The notes under the pieces are model-generated. The model had not been told where the DNA came from, did no database searches, and saw nothing but the letters and a program-made list of their open reading frames with translations. A DNA stretch of 64,000 nucleotides, taken from the NCBI RefSeq assembly GCF_030652515.1, contig NZ_JAUSAR010000013.1, positions 124,001 through 188,000 on the forward strand, in the 5' to 3' direction. Below are positions 17,568 to 25,344 of this stretch, piece after piece. A program made the translations under genes and the position numbers. This DNA comes from Aquabacterium sp. GTDB taxonomy: Bacteria; Pseudomonadota; Gammaproteobacteria; Burkholderiales; Burkholderiaceae_C. How positions within the stretch are numbered: position 1 is the first letter of the stretch; each line of letters starts with the position of its first letter.

Positions 17568-17963
17568 ATGACCAGATCAACCTCACTTCGTCGTCCCCAT
17601 GCCGTGTTCATCTTGGCGGTGTTGGGCCCCATGGCCCTGCTGGTGGCCGGATGCGCCAGCAAGCCCGGGCCCAAAGCCGAGATGGCGGTGGCCAACGCGG
17701 CCGTGCAGCGCGCCAGCACCACCGGCACCAGCGAAGACGCCCCGGCGCAGTTGCAGGTGGCCACCGCCAAGTTGGCCAGCGCACGCCAGGCCATGGAAGC
17801 CAAGGATTTTGAACGGGCCAAACAACTGGCCGAGCAGGCCCAGGTGGATGCGCAAGTGGCCGAACTGCACGCGCAGTCGGAACGCTCGCGCAAGGCCGCC
17901 CAGGAGTCAGAAAATGCCGCCCGCGTGTTGCGCGACGAGATCAATCGGAACACGGTCCGTTGA
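17568..17963 (+). CDS. DUF4398-type lipoprotein
   Basis: 131-residue lipoprotein. A lipobox ending LLVAGC (Cys29) follows a hydrophobic signal. The mature part is one long predicted helical hairpin (QVATAKLASARQAMEAKDFE, RAKQLAEQAQVDAQVAEL), the DUF4398 pattern. The ATG at 17568 is taken because the signal peptide starts there and a purine-rich GGGAAG precedes it. It is 32 bases before an OmpA-like lipoprotein that carries a similar domain, so the two probably form an envelope pair. Confidence 0.75.
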   Translation: MTRSTSLRRPHAVFILAVLGPMALLVAGCASKPGPKAEMAVANAAVQRASTTGTSEDAPAQLQVATAKLASARQAMEAKDFERAKQLAEQAQVDAQVAELHAQSERSRKAAQESENAARVLRDEINRNTVR

Positions 17964-17995
17964 CAGCCCCCACTTAAAAAATTCAGGAGATCCTC

Positions 17996-18859
17996 ATGAG
18001 CATTCGATTCATTGCCTTGGCCACCCTCGCCGCCACCTTGACCGCCTGCGGCACCACCCGCGAGCCGAACAGCGCGCTGGAGCAAGCCCGCCAGGGCGTC
18101 AACCTCGCACAGCGCGATACCCAGGTCATGGCGCTGGCACCCGATGAACTCAAGCTGGCGCAAGACGCGCTGGCCGCCGCAGACCGAACCTGGGCCGAAG
18201 GGGGTACGCTGTCTGCCGTGGACCACATGGCCTACATGACCGCCCAGCGCGTGGTCATCGCGCGAGAAACCGCATCGCACAAAGCATCCGATGCGGTGGT
18301 AGCCGGTGCCGCCAGTGAGCGCAACAGAACCCGCCTGGCCTTGCGCACCCAGGAGGCGGACGCGGCACAGCAGAAGCTGGCCCTGGCGCAACAAAGCAAT
18401 GCCCAGAAGAACATGGACCTGGCGCGAGGGCAGGCCCAGGTCAACAGCCTGGAGATGCAACTGAAAGACCTCAATGCCAAGCAGACCGACCGTGGGCTGG
18501 TGGTGACTTTGGGTGACGTGCTGTTCGACACCGGCGAGTCCCGGCTTCGACCGGAAAGTGCCGTCCACATGGCCAAGCTGGCAGCCGTGTTGAAAACCCC
18601 CTCGGCGCGCAGGGCCTCGATCGAGGGCTACACCGACAGCACCGGCTCGGGCATGGCCAACCTGGCCTTGTCGCAGCGGCGTGCCGACGCGGTGTTGTCG
18701 GCCTTGCTGGGGCTGGGCGTGTCGCCAGGCCTGCTGACCACGCGGGCGCATGGCCAAGAGCAACCCGTCGCCAGCAACAGCAGCGCGGCGGGGCGGCAGA
18801 TGAACCGCCGTGTCGAGATCGTGTTCGCCCAGCAGCCGGTCGATGCGACGGTGAACTAG
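17996..18859 (+). CDS. OmpA-family lipoprotein with DUF4398 domain
   Basis: 287-residue outer-membrane lipoprotein (lipobox Cys18 in LTACGTT). Residues about 22-120 are a DUF4398-like helical domain, followed by a coiled coil (about 120-160). The OmpA peptidoglycan-binding domain starts at about 165 (VVTLGDVLFDTGESRLRP, IEGYTDSTGSGMANLALSQR, NRRVEIVF). It would tether the outer membrane to peptidoglycan. AGGAGA precedes the ATG. It lies 14 bases before the histidine kinase gene, so an envelope-sensing link to the kinase is possible. Confidence 0.85.
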   Translation: MSIRFIALATLAATLTACGTTREPNSALEQARQGVNLAQRDTQVMALAPDELKLAQDALAAADRTWAEGGTLSAVDHMAYMTAQRVVIARETASHKASDAVVAGAASERNRTRLALRTQEADAAQQKLALAQQSNAQKNMDLARGQAQVNSLEMQLKDLNAKQTDRGLVVTLGDVLFDTGESRLRPESAVHMAKLAAVLKTPSARRASIEGYTDSTGSGMANLALSQRRADAVLSALLGLGVSPGLLTTRAHGQEQPVASNSSAAGRQMNRRVEIVFAQQPVDATVN

Positions 18860-18873
18860 CGTGGGCCCCAGCC

Positions 18874-20271
18874 ATGAACACTCCCCGCACTGACAGGGAC
18901 GTGGCGGGTGCGATCAGCCTGGTGGCGCAGTTGCACCGTCAGGCTGACCACATGCGCGCGGAACTGCGGCACCTTCGCCAAGACATGGCCCAGGTAAACG
19001 CAGAGTTCAGCGAATCCCAGGGCGCGCGCATGCTGGAAGCCAATGAGCAACTGGTGCTGGCCGCGTTGCACGCCGAAACCGTGGCCGAAAGCGCCGTGAG
19101 CGAACTGGGCGAGCTTGAACGTGCCAGCCAGCGCGATGCCCTGCTGAGGTTGGCCCTTGATTCCGCCAGCATTGGCGAATGGGAGATGGACCTGCGCAGC
19201 GGCACCATGCGTCATTCGCTGCGACACGACATGTGCTTTGGGCACCATGATTTGCAACCCGACTGGAGCGTCGACACCTTCCTGAAGCGCGTGCACCCGG
19301 ACGATCGCGATGAGGTGGCGCAAGGCCTGGCCCAGGCCACCCGGCAGTTGACCGATTGGCAAGCGGAGTGCCGCGTGATCTGGCCCGATGCCAGCATCCA
19401 CTGGATCAGCATCCGTGGTGGGGTCATCCGGCACGAGGGGCATGCGGCGCGCTTGCTGGGCATCATCACCGACGTGACCTCTGCCAAGCAGGCCGAAGCT
19501 GCGCACCGCAAGCTTGAGGGGCTGGAGCTTGAAAATCGGCAGATGCTGGAAGCCAGCAGGCTGAAAAGCCAATTCATCTCCAACATGTCGCATGAACTGC
19601 GCACACCGCTGAACGCCATCATCGGCTTCAGCGACTTGTTGGCCATGGGCTTGGTGCCGGCGGGCTCGCCCAAGTACAGCCAGTACCTGGGCCACATTGG
19701 CAGCAGCGCCCGCCACTTGTTGCACCTCATCAACGACGTGCTGGACATGTCGAAGGTTGAATCCGGCAAGTTCGAGTTCTTCCCCGAGGCGGTCGACCTC
19801 AAACAACTGGTGTCCGAGCTGGGCGACGTGTTGCACCCGTCCTTGCAGCGCAAATCCATCCAGTTCGAGGTCAAGATTGACGCAGCCTTGTCGGGCCTGG
19901 TGCTTGATCCGGCTCGGTTCAAGCAAGTGCTCTACAACTACTTGTCCAATGCCATCAAGTTCACGCCTTCAGGCGGCCGCGTGACTGTCAGCGCCCGTGC
20001 GGAAGGGCCTGATCGGTTCAGGCTGGAGGTGGAAGACACCGGTATTGGCATCGCGCCGGAAGATTTGCCCCGCTTGTTCGTGGATTTTCAGCAGCTGGAC
20101 GCTGGCCACAACAAACTTCACCAGGGCACCGGCTTGGGGTTGGCCTTGACACGCAGGCTCGTGGAGGCGCAGGGCGGCAGCGTGGGTGTGCACAGCACCT
20201 TGGGCCAGGGCAGTGTGTTCCACGTGGTGCTTGACCGCGTGCATCAGCCTCAGCCTGGAGACACCCCATGA
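18874..20271 (+). CDS. PAS-domain sensor histidine kinase
   Basis: 465-residue soluble histidine kinase. An N-terminal coiled coil (about 15-90, with ANEQLVLAALHAET) leads to a PAS_3-fold sensor (about 90-205; SIGEWEMDLRSGT, FLKRVHPDDRDEV). The HisKA domain has phospho-acceptor His240 in [18 protein letters not shown]. HATPase_c follows with the N box (YLSNAIKFTPSGG), VEDTGIGIAPEDL and GTGLGLALTRRLVEAQGG. There is no membrane helix, so the signal is probably cytoplasmic. The stop overlaps the next gene, a receiver protein, by four bases; that protein is the probable phosphotransfer partner. Confidence 0.9.
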   Translation: MNTPRTDRDVAGAISLVAQLHRQADHMRAELRHLRQDMAQVNAEFSESQGARMLEANEQLVLAALHAETVAESAVSELGELERASQRDALLRLALDSASIGEWEMDLRSGTMRHSLRHDMCFGHHDLQPDWSVDTFLKRVHPDDRDEVAQGLAQATRQLTDWQAECRVIWPDASIHWISIRGGVIRHEGHAARLLGIITDVTSAKQAEAAHRKLEGLELENRQMLEASRLKSQFISNMSHELRTPLNAIIGFSDLLAMGLVPAGSPKYSQYLGHIGSSARHLLHLINDVLDMSKVESGKFEFFPEAVDLKQLVSELGDVLHPSLQRKSIQFEVKIDAALSGLVLDPARFKQVLYNYLSNAIKFTPSGGRVTVSARAEGPDRFRLEVEDTGIGIAPEDLPRLFVDFQQLDAGHNKLHQGTGLGLALTRRLVEAQGGSVGVHSTLGQGSVFHVVLDRVHQPQPGDTP

Positions 20272-20660
20272 GCTCACCCCGTGTGTTGATCGTGGACGAC
20301 AATGCCCTGAACCTGGAGCTGGCGCGTGCCGTTCTGCAGGCAGCGGAGATCACGGTGGACTGCGCGGCCGATGCGAACGAGGCCGTGGATCAGATCACCG
20401 TGTTCGAGCCTGATCTCATCCTGATGGACATCCAGATGCCCGGCATGGACGGCCTGGAGTTGACGCGCCGATTGAAGGCGGCCTCCCAAACGCAAGGCAT
20501 CGTCGTGGTGGCCTTCACGGCCTATGCCATGAGTGGCGACCGGGCCAGGATGCGCGAGGCCGGCTGCGATGGTTACATTGCCAAACCCATTGACGTGGCC
20601 ACCTTTGTGGCCACCTTGCAGTCCATTTTTGACACGCAACAGGGGATTCGACGTGCCTGA
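20268..20660 (+). CDS. Single-domain CheY-like response regulator
   Basis: 130-residue stand-alone receiver. Acid-pocket residues Asp10-Asp11 (VLIVDDN), phosphorylated Asp54 (LMDIQMPGMDG), a Thr in FTAYAMSG and Lys in GYIAKPID are all present. No output domain, so it probably acts by protein-protein contact, for example on the downstream KaiC-type ATPase or another kinase. It overlaps the upstream kinase (ATGA), and the next gene starts eight bases inside its 3' end, so three genes are translationally chained. Confidence 0.9.
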   Translation: MSSPRVLIVDDNALNLELARAVLQAAEITVDCAADANEAVDQITVFEPDLILMDIQMPGMDGLELTRRLKAASQTQGIVVVAFTAYAMSGDRARMREAGCDGYIAKPIDVATFVATLQSIFDTQQGIRRA

Positions 20661-21210
20661 ACGTACCGATCAAGGCCCTGCGACCGACACGGCGCCCCAC
20701 AAGCGGCAGCCCCTTGCTTTGAAAGTGCCTGAACGAGGCGTACCATTGCCTATTCCGCGTGGGCGGATTGTCACCGGACCCGACATGCCAGACGAGGCGC
20801 CAAGCACGAAAGCAATACTTGCGCAACTGGCCGCCAACGGTGCCCATGAAGCGCAAGCCGCCAGCATTGCCGTGACGACCTGGTCCGCCATTGATGTGGC
20901 CTTGTCACCCATCGTTGGGCAACGTGGGTTTGCCGCGCTCTACAAGCGCAGCCTGCAACTCACCCGGGTTGATTTCCCCTGCTTGGCCGCCGCGCAAGAC
21001 GGCGTACTGCAAGTGGCCGAGTTCTCGGTGCTGCATGAGGTGCTGGCCCAACAAGATAGCTCGACTGCCGCAGCGGCGAGCGCGGCCTTGTTGGAAAACT
21101 TCTACGATCTCCTGACCAAGCTCATTGGCCGATCCCTCACCGATCGGCTGCTCAGAACCGTCTGCGAAACAACTTCAAGCGGTCGACCCGCACAGGACAC
21201 CTCGCCATGA
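20653..21210 (+). CDS. Conserved-looking protein of unknown function, nested between receiver and KaiC-like genes
   Basis: 185-residue protein I do not recognise. The GTG at 20653 is chosen because AGGGG lies upstream and it overlaps the receiver stop, giving a coupled chain; an ATG at 20785 is an alternative. Residues 1-60 look disordered and Pro-rich. From about 60 the protein is helical (TKAILAQLAANGAHEAQAA, VTTWSAIDVALSPIVGQRG, FAALYKRSLQLTR, LLENFYDLLTKLIGRSLTDR). No signal peptide or membrane helix. Its four-base overlap with the KaiC-family gene suggests a partner or adaptor of that ATPase. Confidence 0.7.
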   Translation: MPERTDQGPATDTAPHKRQPLALKVPERGVPLPIPRGRIVTGPDMPDEAPSTKAILAQLAANGAHEAQAASIAVTTWSAIDVALSPIVGQRGFAALYKRSLQLTRVDFPCLAAAQDGVLQVAEFSVLHEVLAQQDSSTAAAASAALLENFYDLLTKLIGRSLTDRLLRTVCETTSSGRPAQDTSP

Positions 21211-22697
21211 ACACCTCTGGTAAAGCAACCATCACTCGCCTGCGCACTGGCGTGCAAGGACTGGACGAGGTGCTGGGCGGTGGTTTGCCCGAGTATTCGT
21301 TCAACGTCATCGCCGGCACGCCTGGCTGTGGCAAGACAACCCTGGCGCACCAGATGATGTTCGCCATGGCCACGCCAGAGCGGCCCGCCCTGTATTTCAC
21401 CGTGCTGGGCGAGCCACCATTGAAGATGCTGCGCTACCAGCAGCAGTTTGATTTCTTTGACCTGGACAAGCTCAACCGCTCCATCCGCTTCGTGAACCTG
21501 GCCGATGACACCGCCACGGGCGACCTGGACAAGGTCTTGAGCCGCATCGTGGCGGAGGTAGAGCAACGCCAGCCTGGGCTGGTTTTCATCGATTCGTTCC
21601 GCTCGGTGGTGCTGGCCAGCCAGAGCCAGGGGCACTCCTTCATCAGCCTGCAGCAGTTCATCCAGAACCTGGGTGTGTTGATGACCAGTTGGCAGGCCAC
21701 CACCTTCCTGATTGGCGAGTACTTCACCGACAACGACCCCAATCCCATTTTCACCGTGGCCGATGGCCTGATCTGGTTGCGCCAAAGCGTGCAGCGCAAC
21801 TCGGTGGTCCGCAAGATGGAGATCATGAAGATGCGCGGCCAGCCCACCGAGCCGGGGCTGCACACCTTCCGCATCGGCACCGCCGGGATCCAAGTGTTTT
21901 CGCCACCGCAGTTGGCCTACGCCGCCCCGCCAGAGTCTGCGGCAGGCGAAGCCGTTCGTTTGCAGACGGGGGTGCCCGCGCTGGACGAGATGATGGGCGG
22001 TGGGTTGCCCAAAGGCTACTCCCTGCTGGTGGCCGGGCCGTCCGGGTCCGGCAAAAGCATCCTGGCGATGGGTTTCCTGGCCGAAGGGGCCCGCCAGGGC
22101 GAGACGGGCGTCATTGCCGCTTTCGAGCAGAGGCCCAACCGATCACGTGGCAGCCTCATGGCCAACTTGATTGAAACCGGCCGCGTCGGTGTGATCGACA
22201 CCCGGGCTGCCGCCTTGTCGGTGGATGAGATCGCCTCCTTGCTCATCAACGAAATCCGCCGGCTCAAGGCCACGCGGGTGGTCATCGATTCTCTGTCGGG
22301 GTTTGAACTGGCTTTGGCCCCCACCTTCCGCGAGGACTTTCGCGAGTCGCTGTCGCGCATGGTGGCGGCCTTGGCCAGCACTGGTGCCACGGTCTTGATG
22401 ACCTCGGAGCTGGAGGACCGCTACACCGACTTGCGTTTCAGCCCGTATGGCACGGCCTTCCTGACCGATGCCATCATCCTGCAGCGCTATGTGGAGGTGG
22501 ACAGCCGCCTGCAGCGTGTGATGGCGGTGGTCAAGGTGCGCGCCAGTGCGCACTCCAATGAGCTGCGCTCGTTCACGATCAACGATGAGGGCATTCAGAT
22601 TGGCGACATGCTGCCAGGCCAGGAAGGCTTGTTGGGCGGGGCGCCGAATCGCAGCCTTTCCCGGCGTGAAGGCCCCACCGGCCCAGGCCATGCTTAG
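21207..22697 (+). CDS. KaiC-family double-domain RecA-like ATPase
   Basis: 496-residue protein with the two tandem RecA-like domains of KaiC. Walker A motifs are GTPGCGKT (37-44) and GPSGSGKS (277-284); Walker B-type strands are LVFIDS (125-130) and VVIDS (358-362). Repeated motifs TGVQGLDEVLGGGLP and TGVPALDEMMGGGLP start each domain. Each catalytic EE pair appears reduced to one Glu (LGEPP; FEQRP). The stretch aligned with the clock autophosphorylation Ser-Thr reads Ala417-Phe418 just before LTDAIIL. So it is a KaiC homologue that probably hydrolyses ATP but lacks the canonical phosphosites. There is no kaiA or kaiB in the window. Confidence 0.88.
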   Translation: MNTSGKATITRLRTGVQGLDEVLGGGLPEYSFNVIAGTPGCGKTTLAHQMMFAMATPERPALYFTVLGEPPLKMLRYQQQFDFFDLDKLNRSIRFVNLADDTATGDLDKVLSRIVAEVEQRQPGLVFIDSFRSVVLASQSQGHSFISLQQFIQNLGVLMTSWQATTFLIGEYFTDNDPNPIFTVADGLIWLRQSVQRNSVVRKMEIMKMRGQPTEPGLHTFRIGTAGIQVFSPPQLAYAAPPESAAGEAVRLQTGVPALDEMMGGGLPKGYSLLVAGPSGSGKSILAMGFLAEGARQGETGVIAAFEQRPNRSRGSLMANLIETGRVGVIDTRAAALSVDEIASLLINEIRRLKATRVVIDSLSGFELALAPTFREDFRESLSRMVAALASTGATVLMTSELEDRYTDLRFSPYGTAFLTDAIILQRYVEVDSRLQRVMAVVKVRASAHSNELRSFTINDEGIQIGDMLPGQEGLLGGAPNRSLSRREGPTGPGHA

Positions 22698-23532
22698 CCT
22701 GCCTGAACAACCCGGCCCGGCGGTCGATCCGCGCTTGCGCGATCTTCGCGAGGCCAATGCCCAGTTGGTGATCGCGGCGCTGAACGCCCAGGAGCTGGAG
22801 GCCAAGGCCGAACATGCCCACACCCAGCAGATCAGGTTCCTGGCCATGGTGGCCCATGAGTTGCGCAACCCCTTGACGCCCATCAGGACAGTCTCCTTGC
22901 TGCTCAACCACGCGGGGCTGGACAAGCCCCAGCTCGCGCGTCTGCAAGGCATCATCGAGCGGCAGGTGAGCCACATCTCGCGGCTCATTGACGACCTGCT
23001 GGATGGATCGCGGGTCAGCGCGGGCAAGTTCCAGCTCAAGCGATGCGTCATGGAGATGAGCGATGTGCTGGATGCCGCTGTGCAAATGTGCAAGCCGGCC
23101 ATGGACAAAAGGCATCAACGCCTGGTGGTGAGCCTGCCGGTGGGGCCGGTCTGCGTGGAGGGGGATGCCGTGCGATTGACGCAGGTCTTCAGCAACCTGC
23201 TGGACAACGCGTCCAAGTACACGCCCGACGAGGGCGAGGTTCAACTGACCCTGGAGAATCAGGGCCCCATGGTGATGATCAAGGTGGCCGACAACGGCAT
23301 GGGCATCAATGCCTCGGCCTTGCCCTACATTTTTGACCTGTTTGTGCAGGACACGATGGCGTCCACCTTCGTCCAGACCAGCCCGGGCCTTGGCATTGGC
23401 CTGGCGGTGGTGCGCGACCTGGTGGTGGCCCACGGCGGCACCGTCGTTGCCACCAGTGCCGGGCGAAACCTGGGCAGCGAGTTTGTCGTGATGCTGCCCG
23501 GCTGTGGGCGGTACCTCGCCATGGATGAATGA
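22690..23532 (+). CDS. Soluble sensor histidine kinase downstream of the KaiC-like gene
   Basis: 280-residue kinase. A short coiled coil (LREANAQLVIAALNAQELEA, about 19-38) leads to HisKA with His56 in MVAHELRNPLTPIRT. HATPase_c has NLLDNASKYTP, VADNGMGINASALP and GLGIGLAVVRDLV. No sensor or membrane domain, so input must come through partners; the preceding KaiC-family protein is the obvious candidate. The ATG at 22690 lies inside the end of that gene (8-base overlap). Its N-terminal helix resembles that of the kinase at 18874, suggesting shared input logic. Confidence 0.85.
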   Translation: MLSLPEQPGPAVDPRLRDLREANAQLVIAALNAQELEAKAEHAHTQQIRFLAMVAHELRNPLTPIRTVSLLLNHAGLDKPQLARLQGIIERQVSHISRLIDDLLDGSRVSAGKFQLKRCVMEMSDVLDAAVQMCKPAMDKRHQRLVVSLPVGPVCVEGDAVRLTQVFSNLLDNASKYTPDEGEVQLTLENQGPMVMIKVADNGMGINASALPYIFDLFVQDTMASTFVQTSPGLGIGLAVVRDLVVAHGGTVVATSAGRNLGSEFVVMLPGCGRYLAMDE

Positions 23533-23691
23533 CCTGAGTACACCGGTGCTGTCGGCAGATATACTGGGTCACGACGGATCAACGCGATTCGTCGCCCTTG
23601 TCGGATAGCGCATCTCCTGGCCACCGATCCCTTGTCACCCATGCCGAACCGGCATGCCGTGCTGCTGTTTGTGGTGTCCACCAGGAATCCG

Positions 23692-24558
23692 ATGAAACCC
23701 GTCAATACCGCCTTTGACAATGTGCTCAAGGCCGCCCCCGAGGCTTTCCTCAAATCATGGATTGAGGAAGTGGTGCATTCCGGAGAAGGCTCTTCCGGGG
23801 CCAACGCCAAGCTTGCCCAGAACGAAGCGCGCGAGTTGCTGAATGCGCTGCAAGACGCTGTGCGCAACGACGCGGACCTGACGCAGTTTGGCGGCGATGC
23901 CTGGAGCAAGACGCGGGCCGTGCTGGCCGAGTTGTCCCAGTCCCGCGCGGCGCAGGGGGCCAGCGCGGGTGAAACCAGCTATTTCGTGATGGCCATCAAG
24001 AAGCCGCTCTTCGCCGGGCTGCAGCAGTTGATCTCCACCGATCCGCAGCAGGTGTTCGACACCGTGTGGGCCGCCTCCACCCTGGTCGACAAGATGGCTC
24101 AGTGGACGGCCACCACCTACCAGCGCAGCCGCGAACAAGTCATCAAGCGTCAGCAGCAGGAACTGCTGGAGCTGTCTACCCCGGTGGTGAAATTGTGGGA
24201 AGGCGTGCTGGCGGCGCCCATGATTGGCACGCTCGATTCCAGCCGCACCCAACTGGTGATGGAGTCGCTGCTGCAGCGCATCGTCGAGACCGGCGCCGAG
24301 CTGGCCATCATCGACATCACCGGCGTGCCCACCGTGGACACGCTCGTGGCGCAGCACTTGCTCAAAACCGTCACCGCGATCCGCCTGATGGGCGCGGACT
24401 GCATCATCAGCGGCATCCGCCCGCAGATCGCCCAAACCATCGTTCACCTGGGCATTGACCTGCAGGGCATCACCACCAAGGCCACGCTGGCCGATGCGCT
24501 GTCGCTGGCGATGAAGCGCTCGGGCTGGATCGTCTCGCGCGCTCAAGCTCAAGGCTAG
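23692..24558 (+). CDS. rsbR: RsbR-type stressosome scaffold protein
   Basis: 288-residue RsbR homologue. An N-terminal helical, globin-like sensor domain (about 1-150) is joined by a linker helix (SREQVIKRQQQELLELSTPV) to a C-terminal STAS domain. Positions matching the RsbT-phosphorylated residues of Bacillus RsbR are Ser183 (IGTLDSSR) and Thr217 (GVPTVDT). The ATG at 23692 has AGGAAT in front; an upstream in-frame ATG at 23632 is less likely. With RsbS it should form the stressosome shell, the sensory hub of the following genes. Confidence 0.88.
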   Translation: MKPVNTAFDNVLKAAPEAFLKSWIEEVVHSGEGSSGANAKLAQNEARELLNALQDAVRNDADLTQFGGDAWSKTRAVLAELSQSRAAQGASAGETSYFVMAIKKPLFAGLQQLISTDPQQVFDTVWAASTLVDKMAQWTATTYQRSREQVIKRQQQELLELSTPVVKLWEGVLAAPMIGTLDSSRTQLVMESLLQRIVETGAELAIIDITGVPTVDTLVAQHLLKTVTAIRLMGADCIISGIRPQIAQTIVHLGIDLQGITTKATLADALSLAMKRSGWIVSRAQAQG

Positions 24559-24565
24559 GTCGGCC

Positions 24566-24937
24566 ATGGAACGCATACCCGTTTTGAAGATGGGCAAATG
24601 TTTGCTCGTCACGATCCAGGTGGACCTGCAAGATCAGATGGCGGTTCAACTCCAGGATGACCTGGCTGTGAGGATCTCCGCCAGTGGCGCCACCGGGGTG
24701 TTGATCGACATCTCCTCGCTGGAGATCGTGGACTCGTTCATTGGCCGGATGCTGATCAGCATCTCCGGCATCGCCGGGGTGCTGGGCGCCACCACGGTGG
24801 TGGTCGGCATGCAGCCTGCGGTGGCCATCACGCTGGTTGAACTGGGCCTGTCGCTGGAGGGCGTGCGCACGGCCCTGAACGTCGAACGAGGCATGACGCT
24901 GCTGCGTCGTGCAGATGGGGGCGACCTTGAATGCTGA
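24566..24937 (+). CDS. rsbS: RsbS-type stressosome STAS protein
   Basis: 123-residue single STAS domain, normal length for RsbS. The conserved GVLIDISSLEIVDSFIGRML includes Ser57 in IVDSFIG, the residue phosphorylated by RsbT in Bacillus. It should sequester RsbT in the unstressed state. It begins 7 bases after rsbR and overlaps rsbT at its 3' end. Confidence 0.9.
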   Translation: MERIPVLKMGKCLLVTIQVDLQDQMAVQLQDDLAVRISASGATGVLIDISSLEIVDSFIGRMLISISGIAGVLGATTVVVGMQPAVAITLVELGLSLEGVRTALNVERGMTLLRRADGGDLEC

Positions 24938-25343
24938 ACCGGAAGGTCTCACGGGCACCATCGCCATCCAGGTAGAGAGCGACGTCGTCACCAGCCGGCA
25001 AATGGTCCGCAAGCTCACGCGGCAATTGATGTTCTCGCTGGTGGATCAGACGAAAATGATCACGGCGGCGAGCGAGCTGTCGCGCAACACCCTGGTGTAC
25101 GGCGGCGGCGGCGAAATGCGCTGGGAGATCATCGAGCGAGACTCGAAATGGGGCCTGCGCCTGGCTTTCGAAGACCATGGGCCGGGCATTCCCGATGTCC
25201 AGCTGGCCCTCACCGATGGGTGGACCTCGGGCAAGGGCATGGGCATGGGCCTGTCAGGCAGCCGCAGGCTCGTCAACGAGTTCGAGTTGCGAACGGCCGT
25301 GGGCGAGGGCACTTGCGTCACCATCACACGGTGGAAGTCCTGA
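24915..25343 (+). CDS. rsbT: RsbT-type switch kinase
   Basis: About 142-residue HATPase_c kinase. The N box ELSRNTLVYGGGG, G1 box EDHGPGIPD and G2 box GKGMGMGLSGSRRLV are intact. It should phosphorylate RsbR and RsbS, then leave the stressosome to activate a downstream target. The start is uncertain: ATG at 24915, GTG at 24909 and TTG at 24927 are all in frame, and it overlaps rsbS by about 20 bases. Confidence 0.88.
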   Translation: MGATLNAEPEGLTGTIAIQVESDVVTSRQMVRKLTRQLMFSLVDQTKMITAASELSRNTLVYGGGGEMRWEIIERDSKWGLRLAFEDHGPGIPDVQLALTDGWTSGKGMGMGLSGSRRLVNEFELRTAVGEGTCVTITRWKS

Positions 25344-25344
25344 C

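Noticed and set aside
23560..23565. TATACT as a -10 promoter element before rsbR
   Set aside because: No convincing -35 element at the right distance, so I did not list it as a promoter.
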